From an uncultured Oscillospiraceae bacterium (GTDB lineage: Bacteria > Bacillota > Clostridia > Oscillospirales > Oscillospiraceae): a stretch of DNA of 64,000 nt. Shown in pieces: positions 8,874 to 17,165 of this stretch. How positions within the stretch are numbered: position 1 is the stretch's first letter; every line of letters begins with the position of its first letter. The notes below the pieces were generated by a model. That model was not told the origin of the DNA, ran no database searches, and worked only from the letters and a program-made list of their open reading frames with translations. Both the position numbers and the translations under genes were made by a program. The DNA lies in NCBI GenBank assembly GCA_934561515.1, contig CAKTGM010000003.1, forward strand, positions 57,025-121,024. The letters are read 5' to 3'.

Positions 8874-8902
8874 TTGCAATTTTGAAACGGGATGTTTATA
8901 AT
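8874..8902 (+). promoter_or_regulatory. Promoter of the purine permease gene
   Basis: TTGCAA (8874-8879) and TATAAT (8897-8902) are separated by exactly 17 bases, about 75 bases before the gene start. The leader after it was checked for a purine riboswitch core and none was recognised. Confidence 0.7.
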
Positions 8903-8977
8903 AATAGCTGAAAATCTGTTATGCTTACTAATTTTTTGTTAGGCTGACAGACCACAAAAAGAGAAAGGGAGAATCAT

Positions 8978-10411
8978 ATGGAAAAGCTTTTTAAGCTCAA
9001 GGCCAACGGGACGACGGTGCGCACAGAGCTGCTCGCCGGTCTGACCACCTTTATGACCATGGCCTACATCATTGCACTCAACCCGAATCTGCTCACGAAT
9101 TTTGCCGTGGGCACGCCGCTGTGGAACGGCGTGTTCCTCGCCACCTGCATCGCCTCCGCCATCGGCACGATCTGCATGGCATTTCTTGCCAACAAGCCCT
9201 TCGTCATGGCGCCGGGCATGGGCCTCAACAGCTTCTTCGCCGTCGTTGTTGCCAACATCGCCGTCATCAACGAATGCGAGTATGAGTCCGCGTTCCAGGC
9301 GGCGCTCGTCATCATTCTGGTCGAGGGCATCGTCTTCCTCGTTCTCACGCTCCTGAAGGTGCGCGAGAAGATCGTCGAGGCCATCCCCCTCGGCGTGCGC
9401 TACGGCATCGCCCCCGCCATCGGTCTCATGCTCATGAACGTGGGCCTCGGCTCCAACGTCGGCATCTATGCCGAGGGCAACGGCTTTGCAAGCCCCTTCT
9501 TCATGATGCGCGACTTCTTCGGCGCGCTCACGCCCAGCATCATCAAGGGCAGCATGGGCGCTGTGGGCTACCACACGATGGTCCTCACCGTCGTGACGGC
9601 CTTCCTCGGCGTGTTCGTCATGGTCGTTCTTGCCAAGAAGGGCGTGAAGGCGGCGGTGCTGCTCGGTATGCTCTTCTCCTCCGTCATCTACTGGGCGGGC
9701 AGCGCCATGTTCCTGCACGTGAATCCCTTTGCGGGCCTTGCAACGGCAAGCTTTGTCCCGCCGTTCGCCGACATGGTCTCCACCACGCTCTTCAAGTTTG
9801 ACTTTGCGGGCTTTGTGAACATCGGCTGGTTCACCGCCATCACGCTCGTCATCACCTTCTGCATGATCGATATGTTCGACACCATCGGCACCCTTGTCGG
9901 CACGGCCTCCCGCGCCGGCATGGTCGATGAAGAGGGCAACATGCCCAACATGAAGGAAGCCCTGCTCTCCGACGCCATCGGCACGGTCGCGGGCGCCTGC
10001 ACCGGCACCTCCACCGTCACGACCTTTATCGAGTCCGCCTCCGGCGTGGAAGCGGGCGGCCGCACGGGCCTGACCGCGCTCACCACGGCCATCCTGTTCC
10101 TCGCCTGTATGTTCCTCGCGCCCATCGCTGCCATCATCCCCGGCGCTGCGACCTCCGCCGCGCTCATCTATGTCGGCGTTCTGATGCTCCAGGGCCTCAA
10201 GAATGTGGACTTTGGCGACATGGACCAGATGCTGCCCGTGGCGGTCATGCTCATCGGTATGCCGGTCTCCGGCTCCATCGGCCACGCCATCGGTCTCGGC
10301 CTCATCTCCTACACCTTCGTCAAGGTGCTCTCCGGCAAGGCCAAGGACGTGAGCGCGCTGACGTATGTGATCTCCGCGCTGTTCCTCGTCAAGTTCTTCG
10401 TCGTGGTGTAA
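8978..10411 (+). CDS. NCS2 family (AzgA/PbuG-type) guanine/hypoxanthine permease
   Basis: A 477-residue inner-membrane nucleobase transporter with about 12-14 hydrophobic segments. ELLAGLTTFMTMAYIIALNP near the start, MAPGMGLNSFFA (about 70-81), MFDTIGTLVGTASRAGM and TGTSTVTTFIESASGVEAGGRTG (in two blocks) are hallmarks of the AzgA branch, which imports adenine, guanine or hypoxanthine by proton symport. The start has AAAGGGAG just upstream. It is a single-gene unit between its own promoter and the strong terminator at 10428-10460. The exact purine cannot be told from sequence. Confidence 0.9.
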   Translation: MEKLFKLKANGTTVRTELLAGLTTFMTMAYIIALNPNLLTNFAVGTPLWNGVFLATCIASAIGTICMAFLANKPFVMAPGMGLNSFFAVVVANIAVINECEYESAFQAALVIILVEGIVFLVLTLLKVREKIVEAIPLGVRYGIAPAIGLMLMNVGLGSNVGIYAEGNGFASPFFMMRDFFGALTPSIIKGSMGAVGYHTMVLTVVTAFLGVFVMVVLAKKGVKAAVLLGMLFSSVIYWAGSAMFLHVNPFAGLATASFVPPFADMVSTTLFKFDFAGFVNIGWFTAITLVITFCMIDMFDTIGTLVGTASRAGMVDEEGNMPNMKEALLSDAIGTVAGACTGTSTVTTFIESASGVEAGGRTGLTALTTAILFLACMFLAPIAAIIPGAATSAALIYVGVLMLQGLKNVDFGDMDQMLPVAVMLIGMPVSGSIGHAIGLGLISYTFVKVLSGKAKDVSALTYVISALFLVKFFVVV

Positions 10412-10427
10412 GCGGAAATCAAGCTTC

Positions 10428-10460
10428 AAAAGAGCGTTCCTTCGGGAACGCTCTTTTTTT
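10428..10460 (+). terminator. Terminator after the purine permease gene
   Basis: AAAGAGCGTTCC pairs with GGAACGCTCTTT across a TTCG tetraloop, followed by a T run. It begins 17 bases after the stop. Confidence 0.93.
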
Positions 10461-10499
10461 ATGCGCTGCAATGTTCAAAGAAATTTATGAATTTCGCTC

Positions 10500-10530
10500 T
10501 TGACAGGCAGGGGGGATGGGTTGTTATTCT
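10500..10530 (+). promoter_or_regulatory. Candidate promoter of the ABC transporter pair
   Basis: A perfect TTGACA at 10500-10505 is followed by TATTCT at 10525-10530 (19-base spacer; TTATTC at 18 is an alternative). It lies 50 bases before the ATPase start. Confidence 0.5.
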
Positions 10531-10579
10531 AAAGATGCAAAAAACTGACGGTACACGCAGAAAGAAAAGAGGGACGCAT

Positions 10580-11293
10580 ATGCTCCATATTGACCACCTG
10601 AGCAAGGCCTTTGGCGAGAAGAAGGCCGTGGACGATCTGACGCTCCACATTGCGCCGGGCGAGATCTACGGCTTCATCGGCCACAACGGCGCGGGCAAGA
10701 CCACAACGCTCAAGTCCGTCGCCGGTATCCAGCAGTTCGACGCGGGGACGATCACCATCGGCGGCCATTCCATTCAGGCAGACCCCATCGCCTGCAAGAA
10801 GATGCTGGCCTACATCCCGGATAACCCCGACCTCTACGAGTTTATGACGGGCATCCAGTACCTCAATTTCATCGCCGACATCTTCGGCGTGGACGCGGAA
10901 ACGAGGCAGGCGCGCATCCGCAAGTATGCCGAGCTTTTCGCACTGACGGACGACCTCGCCCAGCCCATCGCCGCCTATTCGCACGGCATGAAGCAGAAGC
11001 TCGCCATCATCTCCGCATGGCTGCACGAGCCGAAGCTTATTTTGATGGACGAGCCCTTCGTCGGCCTCGACCCCAAGGCCTCGCATATCTTAAAGGGCAT
11101 GATGCGCGAGATGTGCGATGCGGGCGGCGCGATCTTCTTTTCGACCCACGTGCTTGAGGTCGCCGAAAAGCTCTGCGACAAGGTCGCCATCATCAAGGGC
11201 GGAAAGCTCATCCGCTCGGGCACGATGGAGGAGGTCAAGGGCGACGATTCGCTTGAGGAGGTCTTCCTTGAGCTGGAGGGCGAATCATGCTGA
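10580..11293 (+). CDS. ABC transporter ATP-binding protein
   Basis: A 237-residue ATPase of an ABC-2 type exporter. It has Walker A GHNGAGKT (34-41), the signature YSHGMKQKL (about 133-141) and Walker B LILMDEP (about 152-158), then the H-loop STH. The frame is open from 10487, but the ATG at 10580 is used because AGAGGGA precedes it and MLHIDHLSKAF is the normal domain start. It overlaps the permease gene by 7 bases. The closest named types are multidrug or natamycin-like exporters; the substrate is unknown. Confidence 0.9.
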   Translation: MLHIDHLSKAFGEKKAVDDLTLHIAPGEIYGFIGHNGAGKTTTLKSVAGIQQFDAGTITIGGHSIQADPIACKKMLAYIPDNPDLYEFMTGIQYLNFIADIFGVDAETRQARIRKYAELFALTDDLAQPIAAYSHGMKQKLAIISAWLHEPKLILMDEPFVGLDPKASHILKGMMREMCDAGGAIFFSTHVLEVAEKLCDKVAIIKGGKLIRSGTMEEVKGDDSLEEVFLELEGESC

Positions 11294-12882
11294 AAACGCT
11301 CGTCAAAAAGCAGCTGATGGAGATCTTCCGCGGCTACTTTTACAATGCGAAAACGAATGAGCGGCGCTCAAAGGGTGCGACCGCTGCCTTCATCGTGTTC
11401 TTTGCTGCGGTGATGATCGTCGTCATCGGCGGGATGTTCTTCGGGATGAGCCTTGCGCTCTGCGCGCCGCTCGCGCAGGCGGGGATGAGCTGGCTCTACT
11501 TTGCGGTCATGAGCCTGATGGCGGTCTTCCTCGGCGCGTTCGGCAGCGTGTTCAACACCTACGCGGGGCTGTACGCCGCAAAGGACAACGACCTGCTGCT
11601 CTCGCTCCCCATTCCGGTGCGCACGCTCATGGCTTCACGCCTGCTCGGGGTCTACCTCATGGGCCTTATGTACTCCGCGGTCGTCATCGTGCCGGCGGTC
11701 GTCGTCTACTGGATGCGCGTCTCGGCAGCGCCGCGATACATTCTCGGCGGCCTGCTGCTGACGGCGCTCATTTCGCTCTTTGTCCTCACGCTCTCCTGCG
11801 CGCTCGGCTGGGTCGTTGCAAAGGTCAACCGCAGGCTCAAGCGCAAGAGCTTCATCACGGTCATCATCTCGCTTGCGGGCATCGCGGTGTATTATTTCTT
11901 CGTCTTCAAGGCGCAGACTGCTCTGGAAACGCTCGTCGCCAACGCCGCGCTCTACGGCGAGAAGGTCAGGGGCGCGGCGTATCCGCTCTATCTTGTCGGC
12001 TGCGTCGGCACGGGCAACGGGCGCGCGATGCTGCTCGTCACGCTCGCCGTCGCGGCGCTGTTCGCGCTGATGTGGGCGCTGCTCTCGCACAGCTTTTTGA
12101 AGCTTTCGACCGCGACGGGCACGTCGGGGCACGCTGTCTACCGCGAACGGGCGCTCAAGCGCCAGAGCGCAGACGCGGCGCTTTTCAAAAAGGAGCTTGC
12201 GCGCTTCACGGCCAGCCCGAACTATATGCTCAACTGCGGACTCGGTATCCTGCTGCTGCCGGTCGCGGGCGTGGCGCTCGTGATCAAGGGCGGGGAGCTC
12301 CTGCCGCTTTTGCAGATGGCCTTCGGCGAGCGCGGCGGCTGCGCGGAGGTGCTGCTGTGCACGGGTGTGTGCACCATCGCGGCGATGAACGACATGGCAA
12401 CGCCCTCCGTTTCGCTCGAGGGGAAAAACCTCTGGCTCGCGCAGTCGCTGCCGCTTACGCCGTGGCAGGTGTTGCGTGCGAAGCTCAGGGTGCAGCTTGC
12501 GCTCACGGCGATCCCAGCGCTCGTGCCGCTTGTGTGCATGACTTTCGTTCTGCCGCTCACGCCCGCGCTGCCGCTCATTTTCATCACGGCGCTTTCGTAC
12601 ATCGCCTTTTCCGCCTGCCTCGGGCTGACGCTCGGCGTGATGCGGGCGAACCTCACATGGACGAACGAGCTTGCGCCCATCAAGCAGAGCCTTGCGGTGA
12701 TGATCGCCATGTTCGGCGGCTGGGCCTACGCGCTGCTGCTCGCGGGGCTGTATCTGCTGCTCGGCTGGCGCATCGGCGCGGCTTCATATCTCACGCTGTT
12801 CTCGGCCGCAACGATCGCGGCGGCAGCCGTACTTCTCAAGTGGCTCAGGACGAAGGGCGCGCAGCACTTTGCCGCACTGTAA
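11287..12882 (+). CDS. ABC-2 type exporter permease
   Basis: A 531-residue membrane protein with a cytoplasmic basic N-terminus (VKKQLMEIFRG) and about 10-12 hydrophobic segments in two blocks separated by a polar loop (about 280-310). It is the membrane partner of the ATPase whose gene overlaps its start. This large single-chain permease with a pseudo-duplicated layout is common in Clostridia with no assigned substrate. Transcription ends at the hairpin at 12898-12937. Confidence 0.82.
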   Translation: MLKTLVKKQLMEIFRGYFYNAKTNERRSKGATAAFIVFFAAVMIVVIGGMFFGMSLALCAPLAQAGMSWLYFAVMSLMAVFLGAFGSVFNTYAGLYAAKDNDLLLSLPIPVRTLMASRLLGVYLMGLMYSAVVIVPAVVVYWMRVSAAPRYILGGLLLTALISLFVLTLSCALGWVVAKVNRRLKRKSFITVIISLAGIAVYYFFVFKAQTALETLVANAALYGEKVRGAAYPLYLVGCVGTGNGRAMLLVTLAVAALFALMWALLSHSFLKLSTATGTSGHAVYRERALKRQSADAALFKKELARFTASPNYMLNCGLGILLLPVAGVALVIKGGELLPLLQMAFGERGGCAEVLLCTGVCTIAAMNDMATPSVSLEGKNLWLAQSLPLTPWQVLRAKLRVQLALTAIPALVPLVCMTFVLPLTPALPLIFITALSYIAFSACLGLTLGVMRANLTWTNELAPIKQSLAVMIAMFGGWAYALLLAGLYLLLGWRIGAASYLTLFSAATIAAAAVLLKWLRTKGAQHFAAL

Positions 12883-12897
12883 TGAAGAATAAAGTGA

Positions 12898-12937
12898 AAA
12901 GGGAGACGGTTCGAGATAGAACCGTCTCCCTTTTTGC
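12898..12937. terminator. Bidirectional terminator between the permease and recombinase/spoVT genes
   Basis: AAAGGGAGACGGTTC (12898-12912) and GAACCGTCTCCCTTT (12919-12933) form a 15-bp stem with a GAGATA loop and a T run on both strands. It separates the convergent exporter gene and the spoVT 3' end. Confidence 0.92.
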
Positions 12938-12938
12938 C

Positions 12939-13391
12939 TCAGCTTTCCATGTGCTTGCCGAGAAAACCCGCGATGGTCTGCGCGAGCTTGTATTCCGTCT
13001 CGCCTGCATTGGCTTCACCCTCGGCGCCGACAAAGACCACAAGCCCCAGCGCGTCACCCTCGGAAATGATGGGCGCGGCGATGAGCGCGCAATAGCGGTC
13101 AAGCGACTCGGTGACATAGACGCTGCGCTCGTTCGGCGCGGCGCGGTAGATGCCCCGGTCCTCCATGATCTGCTCAAGCTGGGGGCTGATGCGCTTGCCG
13201 ATGAGGTCGCGGCGCGCGCCGCCCGCCGCGGCGATGACGCTGTCGCGGTCGGTGACGGCGACCGTTGTGCCGGTCGACTTGCTCAGCGTTTCGCAAAGCT
13301 GCGCGGCAAACTCATCCACGCCGCCCATGAGCGAGTACTTCTTGAAAATGACCTCCCCGTCCTTGCTCGTGTAGATCTCCAACGGGTCGCC
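12939..13391 (-). pseudogene. spoVT: spoVT 3' portion (codons 31-180), fused to the recombinase frame
   Basis: SpoVT is a sporulation transcription regulator made in the forespore. It has an N-terminal AbrB-type DNA-binding domain and a C-terminal GAF-like sensor domain. This segment encodes GDPLEIYTSKDGEVIFKKYS and then the whole GAF-like domain, ending in a GFLGKHMES tail that resembles the normal SpoVT end. It has no start of its own: it is read only as the last 150 residues of the recombinase fusion. The missing first 30 codons are intact at 48532-48621. As it stands, no full SpoVT can be made unless the element excises. Confidence 0.9.
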
Positions 13392-15170
13392 GTTACTGAT
13401 AACATGGACACGGAAAACCTTGTCCTCGCGGTTTTTAGCGCTTTGGACGAGTTCTGTTTCGTAGGGGTCGATGCCCTCATCGACCCGCGGGCGGATGTGG
13501 GCATCCGCCCCTACAGATTGTAATTCGATATTTTCCGTGCCTTGCTTAAAATTTGCGGCTTCCTCCGTTTCTGCGGGGAGGGTTCCGCAGCGCAGCAGGG
13601 TGTCGATGTCGGCTTTGAGCTTAATTTCCAGGTGATCTTCAAAGACGAGGATCTTGTCGATCAGCAGCTCCAGATCGTTCCGCTCCAGCTTGTCCTTTTC
13701 CAGAATGTCGCGGAACACCTCGATGGCGGTCTTGGCCACGCGGTTCACCTGAATGATGGTGTTGCGCTTGTCGCTCAGCAGGTCGATCTGGTGGTGGATG
13801 CCGTCGATCTTCTTCTGGAGGTCGGCTTCCATCTCGTCATACAGCGCCTCGATGGAGGCTTCCTGCTCGGGCTTTTTCATGATCTCCCGGATGCGCTGGC
13901 GCTTCGTGACCTTCAGCTCTTCGGTGAGGTCAGCCAGCACTGCCGCCAGATTGTCCGCGGATTGTTCCGTTTCCGCCACCTGCTCGGTCTCCCGCTTCAG
14001 CTCCTCGTTGAGCTGCTCGAGCATGGCGGCAGAGCTGTCCGCCAGCTTGCGCACATAGCCTTTCAGCAGCTCGTCCAGCTTATCGACGCGGATGTGATGG
14101 CTGGTACAGCCCTTGAGGCCGCGCCGGTGATACGTTCCGCAGGTGTAGGCGGGGGCCAAATCGCTGCGGCTCATGGCGAACAGCGGACTGCCGCAGTCGC
14201 CGCACTGCAAAAAGCCGGAGTACACGTTGTCGTTGATCTTCACACCGCGGTAGTTGCTGCGGCTGCGCTTTTCCCGCAGCGCGCGGGTGATGGCGAAGGT
14301 GCGGTAGTCGATGATGGCCTGATGGTGGTTCTCGATGACGATGTGCTCGTCGTCGTTGCGCTTGATCTCCTTGCCGTTGATCTTGGCGCGAGTATACTTG
14401 CCCTGCCGGAGTGTACCGATATAAAAATCGTTGTCCAGAATGCCCTGCACCGTGGCGATGGCCCAGGCGTTTTTGGCTTCCCGTTTCGTTTTCTTGCCCG
14501 CCGCCTCCTTGCGCATCCGCTCGGACATACGCGGGGTGGGAATGCCCTGATCGGTGAGATAGTTGGCGATCTTCTTGTAGCCCCAACCGGCGTTGCTGTA
14601 GAGGTCAAAAATCCTGCGGACGGTCTCGGCCTCCGTGGGGATGATCTCAAACTGCTTGTCCTCGGTGACGAGATAGCCGTAGGGCGCGGCGCAGATCCAC
14701 TCGCCGTCGTTCTGCCGCCGCTTCACAACGCTGCGCACCTTGCGGGAGGTGTCCGTGACGGGCATCTCGTTCACAAGGAACTGGAACTGGATTTTCAGCC
14801 AGTCGTCGTCATTGGGGAAGTCCACGCCGTCGCCGATGGAGATGATGCGCACGCCCGCATCGCGCAGGTCTTCCAGCTCCACGAGGCCGCGCGAGTTGCG
14901 GCGGGAGAAACGGGAGAAGTCCTTGATGATGAGAATGTCGTATTTGTGGCGCATCAGCCCCCGGCGCATCTCCTGATAGCCCTCGCGCTGCTCAAACGTG
15001 TAGCCGGAGCGGTCGCGGTCTTCAAAAAATGTCAGCGTGCTGCCGGGGAAGTGGGCCTTCACATAGTCCTCGATGATGGCTTTCTGGTTCTCGATAGAGA
15101 TGTTCTTCTGCTCCTGCTCATCATCCACGGAAATGCGGGCATAGCCCGCGATGTCAAATGTTTCAGTCAT
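12939..15170 (-). CDS. Large serine recombinase fused in frame to the SpoVT C-terminal domain
   Basis: A 743-residue fusion. Residues 1 to about 150 are the resolvase catalytic domain (YARIS with nucleophile Ser14; DRDRSGYTFEQREGYQ; FSRFSRRN). About 170-270 is the recombinase domain, about 310-360 a zinc-ribbon-like region (CGDCG, CGTYHRRGLKGC), and about 370-500 a coiled coil. Residues 594-743 are SpoVT sequence acquired by integration. In the circular form the frame would instead end about 30 residues after the core, giving about 623 residues. AAAGGAG lies before the ATG at 15170. It is the obvious integrase/excisionase of the element. A 54-bp palindromic repeat sits in frame at residues 553-570. 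Confidence 0.93.
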   Translation of the reverse strand: MTETFDIAGYARISVDDEQEQKNISIENQKAIIEDYVKAHFPGSTLTFFEDRDRSGYTFEQREGYQEMRRGLMRHKYDILIIKDFSRFSRRNSRGLVELEDLRDAGVRIISIGDGVDFPNDDDWLKIQFQFLVNEMPVTDTSRKVRSVVKRRQNDGEWICAAPYGYLVTEDKQFEIIPTEAETVRRIFDLYSNAGWGYKKIANYLTDQGIPTPRMSERMRKEAAGKKTKREAKNAWAIATVQGILDNDFYIGTLRQGKYTRAKINGKEIKRNDDEHIVIENHHQAIIDYRTFAITRALREKRSRSNYRGVKINDNVYSGFLQCGDCGSPLFAMSRSDLAPAYTCGTYHRRGLKGCTSHHIRVDKLDELLKGYVRKLADSSAAMLEQLNEELKRETEQVAETEQSADNLAAVLADLTEELKVTKRQRIREIMKKPEQEASIEALYDEMEADLQKKIDGIHHQIDLLSDKRNTIIQVNRVAKTAIEVFRDILEKDKLERNDLELLIDKILVFEDHLEIKLKADIDTLLRCGTLPAETEEAANFKQGTENIELQSVGADAHIRPRVDEGIDPYETELVQSAKNREDKVFRVHVISNGDPLEIYTSKDGEVIFKKYSLMGGVDEFAAQLCETLSKSTGTTVAVTDRDSVIAAAGGARRDLIGKRISPQLEQIMEDRGIYRAAPNERSVYVTESLDRYCALIAAPIISEGDALGLVVFVGAEGEANAGETEYKLAQTIAGFLGKHMES
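13382..13391 (-). repeat. Left attachment core (recombinase/spoVT 3' junction)
   Basis: The 10-bp core GGCGACCCGT (minus strand) is shared with the right junction. On the element side it is preceded by TGTTATCAGTAAC; on the chromosome side it continues as TGGAGATCTAC, which is spoVT coding sequence (LEIY). The inferred crossover dinucleotide is GA at 13388-13387. Confidence 0.82.
13461..13514. repeat. 54-bp double-hairpin palindromic repeat inside the recombinase gene
   Basis: The segment starts GTAGGGG and ends CCCCTAC. Inside are two hairpins: GGGTCGATG with CATCGACCC, and GGGCGGATG with CATCCGCCC. This is REP-like architecture. It is read in frame as residues 553-570 of the recombinase, just after the coiled-coil region. 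The family name is not known to me with certainty. Confidence 0.7.
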
Positions 15171-15197
15171 GATAGGCTCCTTTGCCGGTGAGGCTGG

Positions 15198-15899
15198 TCA
15201 TATGGATAGCGTCCATACGGTTTTTTTGCTTTTGGGGTCTCGGATTGTCAATGTCGCATCCCGCAGACCGTGCGGAATATTTGTGCAGGTGGAAAGGTCA
15301 ATGTGATAATCGAAGTCATTCCAGTTTCGGAACCGGGGAAGCATTTGCGCATCGTTCTTTTCAAGTGCAACGCAGTCTTGAAGATAAGTGCTTTCGTTCA
15401 GAATAGTTGGGTAGGAGGCAATCAGCATCAGCATCTTCAATCCGCAGGAAATGCTCTCCATCCACCATGTATCCTCGATTTCGCAGCCGTCGCACATCTC
15501 CATATCAAGCAGGATGTGATCGGCCAGAACCTCGGCAGAATCTCGATCCAAACCATGCTCCAGCATCGTATGCAGAATTTTCAGCCCGGATTCCGTTTGA
15601 CAAAAGGCCAACATCCAAAGCGGGTGGATGTTGTTTCCGTCATTCGTAGGAAGGCCGCGGGAGGCAATATCCATTCCGTGCGCATAAAAAAGTTCCAAAA
15701 ACTTCGGAAATGCAGCTTCTAAAGCCTTGTTATCCTGTATTTCGCAAAAGAGTTCCCCCAAAAGATGCTCATTCGCATCGGTTTCGTCCGTGGAACCAAG
15801 CGGATCGGCACCCAAGGTCAATAGCCGCTCGGCTTCCTCGTAGTTGCAGGCCGCTACGGCCTCGAACAGCGCTTTGTTCAATTCAAATGCTTTTTCCAT
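15198..15899 (-). CDS. Ankyrin-repeat-like protein
   Basis: A 233-residue acidic protein. Its N-terminal ALFEAVAACNYEEAERLLTL followed by GADPLG fits one ankyrin repeat, and HGMDIASRG with a following HPLWMLAF segment suggests a second, degenerate one. No signal peptide or membrane segment is seen. Such soluble ankyrin proteins are often immunity proteins in polymorphic toxin loci, but no toxin gene is adjacent, so that role is only a guess. It lies 27 bases upstream of the recombinase, on the same strand. Confidence 0.65.
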   Translation of the reverse strand: MEKAFELNKALFEAVAACNYEEAERLLTLGADPLGSTDETDANEHLLGELFCEIQDNKALEAAFPKFLELFYAHGMDIASRGLPTNDGNNIHPLWMLAFCQTESGLKILHTMLEHGLDRDSAEVLADHILLDMEMCDGCEIEDTWWMESISCGLKMLMLIASYPTILNESTYLQDCVALEKNDAQMLPRFRNWNDFDYHIDLSTCTNIPHGLRDATLTIRDPKSKKTVWTLSI

Positions 15900-15914
15900 C
15901 GTACACCTCCACCC

Positions 15915-16439
15915 TCAAGCGCCCGGAAACAGCTCTAAAGGCTCACCGTGCTTTGGAAATGGGTCAAATTCTTCTCCAAACTGGTGCGGATAGTTGAGGT
16001 GCTTGAGTTCCTCATCCGCTCCGGCGAACACCGCGATGGCGGGGCAGGAGACCAGAAAGAACAGGTAACCGGTTCCATATATCCACTCCATCCCGTTGAA
16101 GAAGCCTTCGGCGTCTACCATTTCTGCGAGAAACGAAATGGGGGCGTCCTCGCTGGATAAGGTCTTGTATATGTCAGTCTCCAGCAGATCGTCATCCTTG
16201 AGGTCGGCAAGGCACTCATATTGCTTCACGCAGAATTCATCGATTTCCTCATCCTCCGGCTGGTGCGGCAGATATCTGGATGTGATGAAATAGCTGCTCT
16301 GCTCAAACTCTATGAGAATGCTCCCGAAATCGCCCGCCGATGAATTGACGATCAGGCACGGCTCGGCAAGATGGATGCGTTTTACGCGCTGTTCTCTGCA
16401 ACAGTGCAGAAATTCTGCGAATTGCTCTTGGTTATTCAT
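15915..16439 (-). CDS. Hypothetical acidic protein, cargo near the recombinase
   Basis: A 174-residue soluble, acidic protein that I do not recognise. The ATG at 16439 (MNNQEQFAEF) is preferred to upstream starts because AAGGGTGA lies seven bases before it. The C-terminal part alternates hydrophobic strands (GTGYLFFLVSCPAIAVFAG) with acidic segments. It is 15 bases upstream of the ankyrin-like gene, so the two may be an operon and possibly paired immunity-type proteins. No known motif was found. Confidence 0.6.
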   Translation of the reverse strand: MNNQEQFAEFLHCCREQRVKRIHLAEPCLIVNSSAGDFGSILIEFEQSSYFITSRYLPHQPEDEEIDEFCVKQYECLADLKDDDLLETDIYKTLSSEDAPISFLAEMVDAEGFFNGMEWIYGTGYLFFLVSCPAIAVFAGADEELKHLNYPHQFGEEFDPFPKHGEPLELFPGA

Positions 16440-16440
16440 A

Positions 16441-16824
16441 TCATTCACCCTTGAGATATTTTTCCATCTCCCGGTCGAAGTCGGAGATGTATGCCGCCCG
16501 TGGACGGCAGTTTCCGAGAATTTCTCGGTAGCTGAGCTTGGATTCATTCCTCATTTGTGGTCTTCTCTGCGTGCGCTGCCCAGTCCAGCAACCGTGCCGC
16601 ATTTTCAACTGGTGACAGTTTGTCACCAGTTCACTGCCTTCTTCTTTCAGACGCTGTTTCAGCTTGTTCCAGTATTTTCGCCCGGTATTGTAGTCGGGGC
16701 TGTCTGTCAAAACGCCGACCACATCCACAATGGAGAAGTACCATTCCTCGCGTTCCGCATCCCACGCCACGCGAATCTTCTGATCCTCGAAAAGCTGAAT
16801 CGCGTTGTTTTCCGGTTCTTTCAT
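16441..16824 (-). CDS. BRO-N (prophage antirepressor-type) protein, probably frameshifted remnant
   Basis: The first 75 or so residues of this 128-residue frame match the BRO-N DNA-binding domain of phage and element regulators: IRVAWDAEREEWYFSIVDVV, then KYWNKLKQRL and the SELVTNCHQLK signature. After LKM the frame turns into basic, unlikely protein. A neighbouring frame reads ENAARLLDWAAHAEKTTNEE and then stops, which looks more like a natural C-terminus. A frameshift or internal deletion is therefore likely. GGAGGG precedes the ATG at 16824. Confidence 0.6.
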   Translation of the reverse strand: MKEPENNAIQLFEDQKIRVAWDAEREEWYFSIVDVVGVLTDSPDYNTGRKYWNKLKQRLKEEGSELVTNCHQLKMRHGCWTGQRTQRRPQMRNESKLSYREILGNCRPRAAYISDFDREMEKYLKGE

Positions 16825-17165
16825 CTGATACCCTCCATTCTGAGCAAGGTATACTTTCTTTACCGCGTTACCACTTGCGATAGGCCTTGTGTTTCTCTTA
16901 TTGAATAACATTGTACCACATGGATTGAGCGTGTGCAACCGGAAAATGATCTGCTGGGCAAGAAAAGTGCGCAGATTCATTGACGAACCGCTCCGCTTTT
17001 TCGCGCGTGTCAGGCATTGCGTTTTTTATCCATATGTAGTATAATTAAGCAATAAAAATGGTGTAATCCCAACGTTTTTCGGGTGGGAGACGGCGATTTG
17101 CCGGATGCACTGAAATACCCCCGCTTTGCACACTGCTGCGGCGGAGCTGATAGGAACGAAATGCC
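16825..17165 (+). promoter_or_regulatory. Intergenic region and promoter of the exopolysaccharide operon
   Basis: This 340-base gap separates leftward cargo from the rightward polysaccharide operon. TTGCGT (17017-17022) and TATAAT (17040-17045) are 17 bases apart, giving a good promoter about 120 bases before the first gene. The 120-base leader is G-rich and could fold, but no known riboswitch or antiterminator motif was recognised. No gene was found in the gap. Confidence 0.65.

Noticed and set aside
8756..8977. Possible purine riboswitch before the NCS2 permease
   Set aside because: The conserved junction blocks of the purine aptamer were looked for and not seen; only an ordinary promoter is present.
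8939..10471. 510-residue leftward frame opposite the purine permease
   Set aside because: Very rich in Asp, Glu, Gly, His and Arg; it mirrors the permease codons and would cross the permease terminator.
12072..13523. 483-residue rightward frame across the permease end, terminator and spoVT part
   Set aside because: It would be translated through a strong terminator and mirrors two real genes.
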